A DNA stretch of 64,000 nucleotides from Pegethrix bostrychoides GSE-TBD4-15B. Its GTDB lineage: Bacteria > Cyanobacteriota > Cyanobacteriia > Elainellales > Elainellaceae. Positions 9,513 to 19,730 of this stretch are shown here, piece after piece (positions within the stretch are counted from its first letter, which is position 1; each line of letters begins with the position of its first letter). The notes below the pieces were generated by a model. It searched no databases, had not been told where the DNA came from, and saw only the letters and a list, made by a program, of their open reading frames with translations. A program made the position numbers and the translations under genes. The stretch is taken from assembly GCA_019359155.1 (NCBI GenBank), contig JAHHHV010000081.1, positions 29,548 to 93,547 on the forward strand. The letters run 5' to 3'.

Positions 9513-10106
9513 ATGAACAGGCTAATCATTCTGGGGTGGCTAGGACAGCAAGCCGTGGTGCTCGCCCTGAGCAGCCTGTCTGCGGTTGCTCAAACCTCAG
9601 TCCCCTTTCCGCCCAGCCCTGCACCCAGCCCTGTACCCAGCCCCACAGCCAACCCGCTGCCAAATCTGCTGCCCGATCCAATCTCGCCACCCAGCGGCTT
9701 CAGCGACCCGTCAGCGACGATCTTTGAAAACGTGACGCTAACCCCCGCTTTCCCTGAGCCAGAAATTCTGCGCGGCATCAGCGGCGGCACCGAAGCTGCC
9801 AGCGACCTGAGCGGACGATCGGATACAGCAACGGGGCCATGCAGCGGCTTCATCGATCAGCAGCCCGACCATCGAGTCCTGCTCACTCAGTATTTTGCCT
9901 TCTTGAGCATTCAAGTCCAAAGCTCAGACGATACGACGCTGATGGTGCGGGGGCCAGGGGGAACTTGGTGTAACGACGACTATTCAGGCAAAAACCCCGG
10001 CATTGTGGGTCAGTGGCTCTCTGGTACCTACGATATTTGGGTGGGTTCACCCAGCGAAAATGCTTATCACCCCTATATCATTCGCCTAAGCGAACAGAAA
10101 GAATAA
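9513..10106 (+). CDS. Secreted cyanobacterial protein with PPC-like beta domain
   Basis: A 197-residue protein of the kind annotated as hypothetical in many cyanobacteria. It opens with a signal peptide (hydrophobic residues about 4-22, AVAQ cleavage-like site). A Pro/Ser-rich linker follows, encoded by repeats of a CCCAGCCCT-like unit. After a variable stretch, residues about 110-195 contain FLSIQVQS, MVRGPGG, WCNDD and GTYDIWVGS. These are features of the beta-sandwich seen in bacterial pre-peptidase C-terminal (PPC)-like domains. No catalytic residues are apparent, and it is probably periplasmic or cell-surface. It sits immediately after gltX, a placement likely to be incidental. Confidence 0.75.
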   Translation: MNRLIILGWLGQQAVVLALSSLSAVAQTSVPFPPSPAPSPVPSPTANPLPNLLPDPISPPSGFSDPSATIFENVTLTPAFPEPEILRGISGGTEAASDLSGRSDTATGPCSGFIDQQPDHRVLLTQYFAFLSIQVQSSDDTTLMVRGPGGTWCNDDYSGKNPGIVGQWLSGTYDIWVGSPSENAYHPYIIRLSEQKE

Positions 10107-10160
10107 CGAAAGCTGCCAGCCTAACTCGGCGACACAAACGTCAAGATAGAGAAGTCAATA

Positions 10161-10233
<73 letters not shown>

Positions 10234-10689
10234 TTGTTGTGCATAACACGTTACGCATAACAATATTAGCAGCTGAGCAGCGGTTTGACACGGCTGCTGC
10301 CTCCCAATTTGCCAGCCGTTCATCCCTGCCCCAATTGCCATACGGATCGAGATCACGGCTGATCATTGATTCAGCACCTGAATTGAGTGCCAAACAGAAG
10401 CAGTTGAATATATCAGCGTGAATTAATTTAGCTGTAAGATTGACATCCTAAAAATATTCGGGTAGAGTCAGTAGCCGGGTAGAGTCAACGGTATACTGGA
10501 CTAATCACGTTAAATTCAAGTCAAATTTTTAAGTTGAATTTAAGTCGCGTCGAAATTGACTGGATTCAACACCAGGATGTTCCTCTGGGAGTAGCTGATA
10601 CAATCGTTGAGGCAACATTAGCCTGAGTAAATTGGAATAAGCTTCAGCAAGCGAAATTCAGCACCAAGACTCGGTATTTAACCGCTTGA
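10234..10689. other. Intergenic region with one perfect AT-rich hairpin
   Basis: No gene was found. A perfect 10-bp inverted repeat, TTAAATTCAA at 10510-10519 and TTGAATTTAA at 10534-10543, encloses a 14-nt loop. A short duplication, GGGTAGAGTCA, occurs twice near 10460-10485. The region precedes the wrecked glycosyltransferase copy and may contain its former promoter. Confidence 0.55.
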
Positions 10690-11470
10690 TTTGGAGCTTT
10701 TGGGAACTTTTGACTCAAGGGTTTTCAACTGGTCGGCAACCTAGTGGCTGAGTCGGTCGCTTCCCGGGTTACGCAGCTGGCCACTGATTGGACATCTTGG
10801 CATCACACTTTTTCTGGCGCAGCAGCTCAATATCTGGATTGACGAAGCCTATTCGTTGGATACAACCTCCCCAACCCTAAGCTATGCCCTAGACGCAGCT
10901 TAAACTACGAGATTCAACCGCCGTTCTATTTTATCCTGCTGACGCTCTGGCGTTCTTTAAACGATTCAATTTTCTGGGCGCGACTGTTCTCGGTTATCTG
11001 TATGGCGGTGGCTCTACATCTTTCCGCAGGCTTAGCGTCTCGCTATCCCAAAAATACGCCTCCGGTTTGGCTCGTTGCGGCGCTAGCCTTCCATCCCTTT
11101 AGCATCTGGGCCGCTGTCGAGCTGCGCACCTATGCCTTCTGTATCTTGCTTTCGGTGCTGCTGCTGCTGTTCTTTGATGCGTATCTAGCCGAAACTGCGA
11201 GTCGAAGCGCCAGGTGGGGCTATGCCATCGTGGCGCTGGCCGCGCTCTACAGCCACTATTTTCTGGCCTGTTTGATAGCGGGGCAAGGCGCGGTTCTGTT
11301 ACTCAGGCGCGGGGCGGGGCTGCGATGCTATCTAATCAGCATGATCGCGGTTAGCCTTGGGTTTCTACCGCTAGTTTCATCACTTGGAGCAGTTTGTCCA
11401 AAAGCACTACAGGGTCGAGTTGAGCAAAGACTTCTATGGCTCTAGGGTGAGGTTGCTGCGCCAGAAGTAG
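10690..11470 (+). pseudogene. Wrecked GT39-type membrane glycosyltransferase (paralogue of the gene at 20739-22361)
   Basis: Three reading-frame pieces align in order with the intact membrane glycosyltransferase at 20739-22361. Piece one (about 10785-10903) encodes LNIWIDEAYSLDTT, matching SIWFDEAYTLNTT; it ends in a TAA that a single missing T would remove. Piece two (about 10907-11383) encodes QPPFYFILLTLWRSLNDSIFWARLF and later FHPFSIWAAVELRTYAF, matching PLYFVLMALWRKLN and NPFMIWAAVEMRLFA. Piece three (11384-11470), in another frame, encodes LEQFVQKH then [10 protein letters not shown], matching LEDFVNQH and DFYGTTVKLL at the extreme C-terminus. About 265 residues between pieces two and three are deleted. 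The 5' limit is uncertain. The remnant overlaps the 3' end of the GH10 gene by 29 nt on the opposite strand. Confidence 0.88.
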
Positions 11471-12668
11471 CCGATTGCTTCGTCCTGACGGGGGCTTGAT
11501 CAAACGCTTGGGCGATGGCCTGCCAAGCCAGCTTGCGCTGGAGATGTTGATCCAACGGCAGCGGTCGCACGGCAGCACTATCGGAGCGCGGCGCGAACTC
11601 AGCCAGCCAGCTATAGCGATCACTTAGCCCCCAGGTGAGGACGGCAATCACGGCGGGTTGCTCCAGCAGCACGGCCAGATAGTCGGCATAGGCTCCGGCC
11701 ACGATTTGATCCCGTATCGCTAGGTCTTGCGGCAAGGGCTGGTCGGTGACATCGAGTTCGGTGACGAGAATTTTCAGACCGAGGCTGGCAACTTGCTCCA
11801 GCCAGCTGCTCAGCTTTGCGGCGTTAAATCGCGTTTCGCCGCCCCAGAGATGAGCCTGCATCCCTATCGCCTGAATGGGCACATCACGCTGCTTCAGCCG
11901 TTCGAGCAGCCGCAGCAGCGCCATGCGTTTGGCCTGGTCTTGTGGTCGGTCATAGTCGAGTTCGAAGTCATTGTAGACCAGCAGCGCTGCTGGATCAGCT
12001 TCAGCAGCCGTGCGAAACGCCAGCTCAATATAGTCTGTGCCAATCAGCTCCAGCCAGGGCGTTTGACGCAGACCGTCGGCACGACCGTCAGCAGGCAGCA
12101 GCGCCTCGTTGACCACATCCCAGGAATGCATTCGTCCGGCGTAGCGACCCACCACGGTTTGAATGTGATTCACCAGAATCTGCCGTGCTGTTTGCGGTGT
12201 TGCGGTGGTTTTGAACCAGTCTGGCAGGGAGTTGTGCCAGACCAGATTATGGCCGCGCAACAGCAGTTGATGCATTTGGGCAAACTCGGCCAGCCCATCA
12301 GCCGCCGCAAAGTCAAACCGCTCTGGATCTGGATGCACCTGATTCCACTGTAAGTCGTTTTCGGTCACTAGCATCTGGCATTCGCGCAGCACCGCCTCAG
12401 CGAACTCTGGATCGTTGGCCAGCAGATGATGCTGGGTGGCAGCACCATAGATCAAGCCTTTAGCGGCAGCTCGTTCAGCCAGAGACGGCTCTAGAGAACT
12501 GAGCGCGAAGCTGCGGGGCTGGCTGGCCAGACGGTTGATCTGGTAGCCGTGATAAGCAGTGCGGCTCAGGGGCACCGCCGCTGCGCCCATGCCCCCTCCC
12601 ATGCCCCAGAGAAACTGACGGCGGGTTAAGCGCACCATCGGCTCAGCCAAACGACTCGACTGGCTCAT
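11442..12668 (-). CDS. GH10 family glycoside hydrolase (endo-1,4-beta-xylanase type) with Tat signal
   Basis: A retaining endo-glycosidase of family GH10, predicted to act outside the cytoplasm. Near the N-terminus [18 protein letters not shown] is a twin-arginine signal, so export is folded and Tat-dependent. The catalytic domain includes [11 protein letters not shown], the acid/base Glu188 in [25 protein letters not shown] and the nucleophile Glu304 in LVTELDVTD. The barrel is complete to [11 protein letters not shown]. The start at 12668 overlaps the upstream GT26 gene by 26 nt; an internal ATG at 12638 would start right at the Tat signal and is equally plausible. Cyanobacteria do not normally live on xylan, so its place in an exopolysaccharide operon suggests trimming or release of the polymer; that is inference. 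Confidence 0.92.
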   Translation of the reverse strand: MSQSSRLAEPMVRLTRRQFLWGMGGGMGAAAVPLSRTAYHGYQINRLASQPRSFALSSLEPSLAERAAAKGLIYGAATQHHLLANDPEFAEAVLRECQMLVTENDLQWNQVHPDPERFDFAAADGLAEFAQMHQLLLRGHNLVWHNSLPDWFKTTATPQTARQILVNHIQTVVGRYAGRMHSWDVVNEALLPADGRADGLRQTPWLELIGTDYIELAFRTAAEADPAALLVYNDFELDYDRPQDQAKRMALLRLLERLKQRDVPIQAIGMQAHLWGGETRFNAAKLSSWLEQVASLGLKILVTELDVTDQPLPQDLAIRDQIVAGAYADYLAVLLEQPAVIAVLTWGLSDRYSWLAEFAPRSDSAAVRPLPLDQHLQRKLAWQAIAQAFDQAPVRTKQSATSGAATSP

Positions 12669-13441
12669 CGCCCTGCGGCATCTGCGACGGAAATGGCTTC
12701 AGCCGCAAATATTGCAGGCCAATGTTCCAGAGGTAGAGCGGATTCAGCACCAGATAGCGCTGCCACAGCCTTTTGGGTTCCTGTATCAGCCGAAACAGCC
12801 ATTCGAGGCTGTAGTCCTGCAAGATTTTGGGAGCCTGCGGCAGATTTCCGGCAAAGAAATCAAAGGCCGCACCCACCGCCAAAATCGGCAGATTCAGCCG
12901 ATCGCGGTATTCATAGGCCCAGACTTCCTGACGCGGACAGCCCAGCCCTAGCAGAACGCAGTCAGCCCCAGAGCGGTGAATCCGCTCCACGAGCTCAGAG
13001 CGCTCTAGCTCACTCAGCCGCCGAAACTTGGAAGGCTCCTGTCCCGCAATCTTGAGCGTTGGAAAGCGCCGCTTTAGGTTGGCGACGAGATCGGCCAATA
13101 CCTCTGGCCGACTGCCGTAGAGATAGAGGCTGAGGTTGCGCTCGGCGATGGCCTCAGCCACCTTTAGCGTCAGGTTAGGGCCATAGACCCGATCAGGAAG
13201 TTGCTTGCCATGCAGAAACCAAAGTGCTCCCCGCACTGGCTGGCCGTCTGGCACAACGAGATCCAACCCGTTTAACCGACGGGCGTGAACCGGATCGAAC
13301 AGTCCCGTCATCACGCCATGCACCGCCAGGGCGCTCACGGCACAGGGTCGATGCTGCTCGGCGGCTGCGAGCACGGTCGAAACCGCAAAGTCGTAGTCTA
13401 CGGCGTGAACGTTAATTCCCAATACTGAATGCTTACCCTGA

Positions 13442-13449
<8 letters not shown>
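12643..13449 (-). CDS. WecG/TagA/CpsF family glycosyltransferase (GT26)
   Basis: A 268-residue transferase of the GT26 family, which adds an N-acetylhexosamine-type sugar to a polyprenyl-linked acceptor at the membrane in cell-envelope polysaccharide synthesis. Recognisable segments are [11 protein letters not shown] at the start, [41 protein letters not shown] and [10 protein letters not shown] with its conserved FDFFAG turn. It then has [18 protein letters not shown] at the C-terminal membrane-associating end. Length is typical. The gene overlaps the epimerase gene upstream by 8 nt and the GH10 gene downstream by 26 nt, so the three are translationally coupled. The donor and acceptor sugars cannot be read from the sequence. 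Confidence 0.92.
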
Positions 13450-14509
<1,060 letters not shown>

Positions 14510-14561
14510 AAGTCGTTCTCCTTCTCATTTATATTCAGTATTTTTCTCTGCCTCTAGCCTG

Positions 14562-15713
14562 TCAGACCTCTAGCCCGTCACAGTCCAATTCCGGCTTGGG
14601 CTCGACACCAGCCAGACAGTCGCGATACAGCTGCTCTAGCTCGACCACATAGCGCTGCACATCCAGCGGCATCACGACCTGTCGGGCAGCCTGCCCCAAT
14701 GACTGCCGCAGCGCCGCATCATCCATCAGCCGCCGCAGCGCCTGCGAAAGCTGATCAATATCGCCGGGTGGCACTAACAACCCACTTTGGCCAGAACACA
14801 CAAACTCGGCAATCCCACCCACTGGGCAGCTGACAACGGGTAAGCCCCAAGCCATTGCTTCGAGCATGGCCATCGGCAGGGCTTCGTTGTGGGAGGGCAA
14901 GACAAAAATATCGGCGGCGGCCAGCATTTGGCGGCGCTGCTCGGCGTTAATCCAGCCCAAAATCTGAACGCGATCGGTTAAGTTGAGCTGCGTCACCAGC
15001 GCTTTGGCCCGCTCAAGTTCGCCGTCTCCCGCCAGCCAGAGCTGCGCCGCCGGATCTGGCAGCCGAGCGAAGGCTTGGATTAAGTCAAATGCGCCTTTGC
15101 GAGAGCCAATTTTGCCCATGAACAGCAGCGTCAGACCGGGGTGACCCTGGCGGTCTGGGATGCGCTCAGGTAGCTCGATGGGATTGGGTAGAATCACCAC
15201 TCGCCGCTTCGCGAGATCTAGCTCATCTCGGTAGAAATTCTGCCAGCTTTTGGAAAGCGTGATAAACCGACAGCAGCGCTGAAACAGGCGGCGCAATAGC
15301 CAGCGTCCAGCAGCAGGCATGGCCTGGTAGCTAAGGTGAAACTCGCCGCCGTGGGCATGCATCACCACGGGCTTTCGAAACAGCAGCGCAATCAGCATCG
15401 CTATGGCCTTGCGCGGAATGCTGCCCCAGTCGGCTAGGTGAATATGCACCAGATCGACGGGATGGCTCAGCAGGCAGCGGATGAACTGCACCAGCCCCAG
15501 CCCGAAGATCTTCAGCCGATGCGCCACCGAGCCGCTCTCATGGGTCGCAATATGATGAACTGCAACAGTGGAGAGACTATAGCGCAGAATCAATTTTTCA
15601 ACGCTGGTAATTCCGCCGTTATGAGTTAAGCTATCGCCCAGCATCACGATTTGTAAGCTATCTTGACGTTTATGCGGCTGTCCGGAGGTTTGCCGAGAAT
15701 TTTTTGGAGACAT
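14562..15713 (-). CDS. Glycosyltransferase family 4
   Basis: A GT-B fold transferase of family GT4. The N-terminal acceptor domain carries MLGDSLTHNGGITSVEK and, after a hydrophobic helix, VVMHAHGGEFHLSY. The C-terminal donor domain carries LLFMGKIGSRKGAFDLI, VLPSHNEALPMAMLEAM with its EAx7E-type nucleotide-sugar site, and GLPVVSCPVGGIAEFV. Its 383 residues are standard. It lies 52 nt downstream of nothing but a short linker to the epimerase gene and 36 nt from the polymerase gene, within the same minus-strand operon. It is expected to add one sugar of the repeat unit at the cytoplasmic face of the membrane; donor and linkage cannot be deduced. Confidence 0.93.
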   Translation of the reverse strand: MSPKNSRQTSGQPHKRQDSLQIVMLGDSLTHNGGITSVEKLILRYSLSTVAVHHIATHESGSVAHRLKIFGLGLVQFIRCLLSHPVDLVHIHLADWGSIPRKAIAMLIALLFRKPVVMHAHGGEFHLSYQAMPAAGRWLLRRLFQRCCRFITLSKSWQNFYRDELDLAKRRVVILPNPIELPERIPDRQGHPGLTLLFMGKIGSRKGAFDLIQAFARLPDPAAQLWLAGDGELERAKALVTQLNLTDRVQILGWINAEQRRQMLAAADIFVLPSHNEALPMAMLEAMAWGLPVVSCPVGGIAEFVCSGQSGLLVPPGDIDQLSQALRRLMDDAALRQSLGQAARQVVMPLDVQRYVVELEQLYRDCLAGVEPKPELDCDGLEV

Positions 15714-15749
15714 GGCGTATATATAATTCTAGGAACTCAAACCGCCGCT

Positions 15750-17030
15750 TTATGAATGCTGAAACTCGGAGGTTGGATGATCGCTCAGGGCAAAGCTGAC
15801 AGCTCGGCGCTCCAACGACTTGATCACCGTCAGCGTCAGCGAAATATAAAGCAGCCAGGGAAAAGCATTGGAAGAGAACAACGCGCTTTCAGTCAGGTTT
15901 GAGGTGATCAGAAAGAATAGACTGGCGACCGGCAGAAAAGCGGCAGCTGTAGTTTCTAGGCGAGCAAGCAGTAGCGCTCGGTGAAAGCTCTGCACCAAAG
16001 CCACCAGAAATATGATCAGACCCACAGCACCCAGATCGATCAGCAGCGCCAGAAACCCATTGTGCGGGTGATTCATCTTCCAGCCAGTTGCCAGCCAGAT
16101 TGACGTGACTTCTGATTTAGCATTCCAAAACCCGCCATAGCCGTAGCCAAACCAGGGCTGCTGCTGCACCACATCCCAAACGGCTGACCATAAAACCGTT
16201 CGCCCCGTCAAGGTCAGGTCTTTGCCCAAGGCATTGGCGAGCGTTTGGGCATAGGTGACAAAGCCCAGAGTAAAGACTTCTAACAGCAACAGTAAGGTCA
16301 TAAAGGCTGCCATTTTGGAGCGATAGCGCCAGCGAATCATCTGAAGAATTATGATTGCGACCGTAATAAAAACGGCATTTATTAAAGATGATGTCGATTT
16401 AGAGAACAGAATTAGAATCATAGAGAGCAGAATCATCGTCCAAGCTAGCCAGCGCCAGCGTTGATGGTCAAAGCTCAGAATTAAGAATGCCATAACGCTA
16501 GTCACCATGCTGGCTCCGAGACCATTTTTGTGGGTAAAAATCCCCCGCCAAGAACCCGTATGAATCCCGCCCATCTGGCCATATTGCGGTAGAGCCACCG
16601 CAAACGGAAAGCTGAGCAGTACCGCAATCCCGAATGTCCAGCAGATTAGCTCAAGCTGCTGCTTCAAGCTGTAGCGGGTGGCCAGATAAACCCCAAATAG
16701 ACTAGAGCCAATCAGCTGGATATTCTCTTTGAATGTGTCCTCAGGTGCCGATGACCAGAATCCTGAAACCACAGCCAGCATCAGTAACGCCACAATGAGC
16801 GGCGAGCGAGACAGCGTGTAAAGCGCCTGCTTCCAGCGCAGCAGCAGTAAAAAGATAGTGATGACATAGAGCAAAATAAAGCTGAGGCGATAGAGCGAGG
16901 TGTCATAGCTGAGGCCAATATCAGCCTCATTGGCTCCGCCAGAGAGTACCAGCAGCAGAATGCCGCCGATATAGAGCAGCAGCGCCACAACCGTAAAGCC
17001 ATATTCCAGTCTGGACAGAACTCTTGCCAT
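15750..17030 (-). CDS. Wzy / O-antigen ligase family membrane protein
   Basis: A polytopic membrane protein of 426 residues with about ten hydrophobic helices. It carries the Wzy_C/O-antigen-ligase features: WRGIFTHKNGLGASM in a periplasmic loop, LTGRTVLWSAVWDVV, PWFGYGYGGFW, and the conserved NHPHNGFLALLIDLGA with a His likely to be functional. Proteins of this family polymerise polyprenyl-linked repeat units (Wzy) or ligate finished glycans. Next to a Wzx flippase gene, a polymerase role is most likely. The stop of the upstream GT4 gene is only 2 nt before the start, so the two are probably coupled. Confidence 0.88.
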   Translation of the reverse strand: MARVLSRLEYGFTVVALLLYIGGILLLVLSGGANEADIGLSYDTSLYRLSFILLYVITIFLLLLRWKQALYTLSRSPLIVALLMLAVVSGFWSSAPEDTFKENIQLIGSSLFGVYLATRYSLKQQLELICWTFGIAVLLSFPFAVALPQYGQMGGIHTGSWRGIFTHKNGLGASMVTSVMAFLILSFDHQRWRWLAWTMILLSMILILFSKSTSSLINAVFITVAIIILQMIRWRYRSKMAAFMTLLLLLEVFTLGFVTYAQTLANALGKDLTLTGRTVLWSAVWDVVQQQPWFGYGYGGFWNAKSEVTSIWLATGWKMNHPHNGFLALLIDLGAVGLIIFLVALVQSFHRALLLARLETTAAAFLPVASLFFLITSNLTESALFSSNAFPWLLYISLTLTVIKSLERRAVSFALSDHPTSEFQHS

Positions 17031-17032
17031 GT

Positions 17033-18163
17033 TTAACAGCCCTGAGCCACGGATCGACTGCGCTGAGCGACCCGCTGATACAGCTCAACCGTCTGCTTTG
17101 CGATCAAGTCCCAGCTGAGGTCGCTTTGAGCGCGCTGCTGAGCCGCTGCCTGCATCTGAGCCTGTCGGGTCGGATCGCTCAAGATTGACAGGATCGCAGT
17201 AGCCAAAGCCTCGGCGCTGCGGGGCGTCACCAGCAGACCGTCTGAGCCGTCACGCACCATTTCGCGCAGCCCGTCAACATCAGAGGCAATGACCGGTCGC
17301 CCCATGCCGTAGGAGAGCGCCGCCACGCCGCTTTGCGAAGCCTCGATGTAAGGCAAAATCGTCAAGGCGCTACGCTGAAATAGTCCTGCCACAGCTTCAG
17401 TGGGGATAAACTCGTTGAGAATCTCATAGCGATTGGGATCAACAGCTGCCAAATCACCCTCTGAAAAATAAGACTGCAAGTCTTCGCCGCGTCCAGCAAT
17501 GATCAGCTTCACGTCTGGGATCTGTGCCGCCACAGCTGGCAGGGCTGCGAGCAGATATTTCAGCCCTTTGTAAGCCCAGATACGGCCAAAAAACAGCAGC
17601 GTATGCGGCTCTTGCGGCAGGGGCGCGGCCTGACTGCGCTGTTGATAGAGGCTGCCGAGTTCGCCATGCGCCAGCACGTTCACCCGCTGCGCTGGCACCC
17701 GAAACCGCTTGACTAGCATCTGCTGCATCTGCTGAGAATGCACAATAATCTGGCGCGAGCGGTAGAAGGCAATCGGGCGGGTATATTCAGCGCCGGGGGT
17801 CGTCTGCCGATCTCCGGGATGCCGGAATACATCGTGGATGGTGGTGACGAGCGGCGGCATGGCGTTGAAGAGCAGCGTCAGGTCGTACCAGAACTCGTTG
17901 GTTTCTTGGACATGCAGTAAATCCGGCTGGAGGCTGCGGATAATCTGCATCATTTCGATCATGGAGGCCAGATTGCGCGGGTTGCGAATTCGGGGTTTAT
18001 GAAACGGATAAACTGCAATGCGCGGGTCGAGGGCCTCCTGACAGGCAGCGGCAACTCGATGCGGCTGAATCAGCGTCAGCTCGACCCGTTGAGCCAGCGC
18101 GTTCGCCAGCTGAATGCTGTAGTCCTCGAAGCAAAAGTGCAGTAGCGCCACCCGCAGTCCCAT
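17033..18163 (-). CDS. Glycosyltransferase family 4 (second)
   Basis: A second GT4 transferase, 376 residues. It begins MGLRVALLHFCFEDYS. The acceptor domain carries LLHVQETNEFWYDL and VTTIHDVFRHPGDRQT. The donor domain carries LLFFGRIWAYKGLKYLL, EFIPTEAVAGLFQRS, LPYIEASQSGVAALSYGMG with the conserved acidic sugar-nucleotide contact, and VIASDVDGLREMV. It does not closely resemble the other GT4 gene in this operon, so it probably uses a different donor or acceptor. It lies 54 nt downstream of the flippase gene and 2 nt upstream of the polymerase gene on the same strand. Confidence 0.93.
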   Translation of the reverse strand: MGLRVALLHFCFEDYSIQLANALAQRVELTLIQPHRVAAACQEALDPRIAVYPFHKPRIRNPRNLASMIEMMQIIRSLQPDLLHVQETNEFWYDLTLLFNAMPPLVTTIHDVFRHPGDRQTTPGAEYTRPIAFYRSRQIIVHSQQMQQMLVKRFRVPAQRVNVLAHGELGSLYQQRSQAAPLPQEPHTLLFFGRIWAYKGLKYLLAALPAVAAQIPDVKLIIAGRGEDLQSYFSEGDLAAVDPNRYEILNEFIPTEAVAGLFQRSALTILPYIEASQSGVAALSYGMGRPVIASDVDGLREMVRDGSDGLLVTPRSAEALATAILSILSDPTRQAQMQAAAQQRAQSDLSWDLIAKQTVELYQRVAQRSRSVAQGC

Positions 18164-18217
18164 CGTTCCCTCCTTCTTATACTTGCTTATACTTGCCGCT
18201 TACTTACCGCTTACGCA

Positions 18218-19639
18218 CTATTTACGGACTGTGAGCTTCACCCAAAGCTGATGCCCGCCCAAACTCTGAAATCCAACGGCTGCTGCCAGCAGGCTGTAGA
18301 CCGTAATTGAAACCAACAGGATTAGCCAGAGCTGCTGATTTTGCAGCAGCAGGAACAAGAGTGCCATCAGGCTAGTGACAATCATTGGTCGGTAGAGCAC
18401 CTGCCGGAAACGCAACGGAAAGATGCGGCGATGCACGATAAAGGTGAACTGACAAAACGTCAAGATGTTAATAGCTAGATCGGTCATGGCTGCTCCCACC
18501 AGTTGATAGCGGGAGATCAAAAACACGCCTAGAATACTGCCAATAGCCGTCGTGACGATCACCTCAATCAAGTTCAGTCGCTCTAGCCCACTGGATACGG
18601 TCACATAGCTAAGAGCGCGGCTAAAGGGCAGGAACATCAACATTGCAGCCGCGATTTGCAAAGGTTGCCGCACCTCCGCAAATTCTGCTCCATAGACCCA
18701 CTGACAGAGGTCGCTGCCGATAAACCATAGCCCAACCATAAACGGTAGAGCAATGCAGAGCAGGATCTCCAGGATATTTTCGCCGATCTGCTGCTTATGC
18801 CGCGAGTCAATTGCCTGCGACAGTTTTGGGAAGCTAGCCAGAATGATGCTGTTTGCGATGATCCAGAAGGGCTGCATCAGTTGAATAATACCGCCGTAGA
18901 TGCCGATCAGGGTTTCGTTGGCCAGCAGCGACAGCAGCAGAATTTGCAGTCGATTGCTGATAATTGCGATACCGCCAATCACCACAAAAGTGCGGCAGGC
19001 TAAAAACAGCTGCCACATCAAGTCAGGCTTGATCCGCCATCTGAGCTGGACGGTAGGCAAAATCAGCAGCCATTCAATCACCAGGATCAGCAGCTCTGAG
19101 ACGACGAACAAGCCGCAGATCGCAGGGATACCATAGCCCCAAGTCATCATTCCGATCATCAGCCCCAGTCGCGCCAGATAAATCGGCACGGTAGAGATCG
19201 CGATCCAGTGCATTCGCTCCTGGGCTTGAAATACGGCCTCGGTAATATTAGAGAGCGAAAACGGAATCACGGCTAGCCCCATGATCAGGCAGGCTCTTGT
19301 CGCTTCAGGGCTGTAGGGCAGCACCAGAACCACAGAAAACAGCATGGCATAGCCAACTAGACTCAGCAGCAGTTGCAGCAGTGAGCCGCTGACTAAAAAG
19401 GCAGGCGTTTCGGCGGGGCTACGACTCAGCTCGCGCGTAAATAGAGTTTTGGCTCCCTCTGAGACAATGCCGACAAAAATAAAGTAGTAGCTAAAAGCCA
19501 GCAGATATTGCCCCAGCGCTTCCGGCCCCAGCAGTCGCCCAATGGCGGCAGTCAGGATGAAAGTCACAATACTCTGCGTCAGCCGATTGCTGAGCATAGC
19601 GAATGAATTTCCGATCAGCTTGCGCCGTCCCAATCCCAA
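18218..19639 (-). CDS. Wzx-type oligosaccharide flippase
   Basis: A polytopic membrane protein of 473 residues with about 12-14 hydrophobic helices, of the polysaccharide exporter (PST/MOP) superfamily. The N-terminus MGLGRRKLIGNSFAMLSNRL followed by GRLLGPEALGQYLLAF is the usual opening of RfbX/Wzx flippases. The central LQILLLSLLANETLIGIYG and FSRALSYVTVSSGLERLN also match. It should move polyprenyl-linked repeat units across the cytoplasmic membrane so that the neighbouring Wzy-type protein can polymerise them. The gene sits between the methyltransferase gene (91 nt upstream) and a GT4 gene in the operon. Confidence 0.92.
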   Translation of the reverse strand: MGLGRRKLIGNSFAMLSNRLTQSIVTFILTAAIGRLLGPEALGQYLLAFSYYFIFVGIVSEGAKTLFTRELSRSPAETPAFLVSGSLLQLLLSLVGYAMLFSVVLVLPYSPEATRACLIMGLAVIPFSLSNITEAVFQAQERMHWIAISTVPIYLARLGLMIGMMTWGYGIPAICGLFVVSELLILVIEWLLILPTVQLRWRIKPDLMWQLFLACRTFVVIGGIAIISNRLQILLLSLLANETLIGIYGGIIQLMQPFWIIANSIILASFPKLSQAIDSRHKQQIGENILEILLCIALPFMVGLWFIGSDLCQWVYGAEFAEVRQPLQIAAAMLMFLPFSRALSYVTVSSGLERLNLIEVIVTTAIGSILGVFLISRYQLVGAAMTDLAINILTFCQFTFIVHRRIFPLRFRQVLYRPMIVTSLMALLFLLLQNQQLWLILLVSITVYSLLAAAVGFQSLGGHQLWVKLTVRK

Positions 19640-19730
19640 AGTATTCTCCTCAACTTAATTGCAGTGGCTCTAGTTAGCTGTGAGCTATTCTGCTCAAACT
19701 TATTGCCAAACTTATTTCCGAACCGACTCT

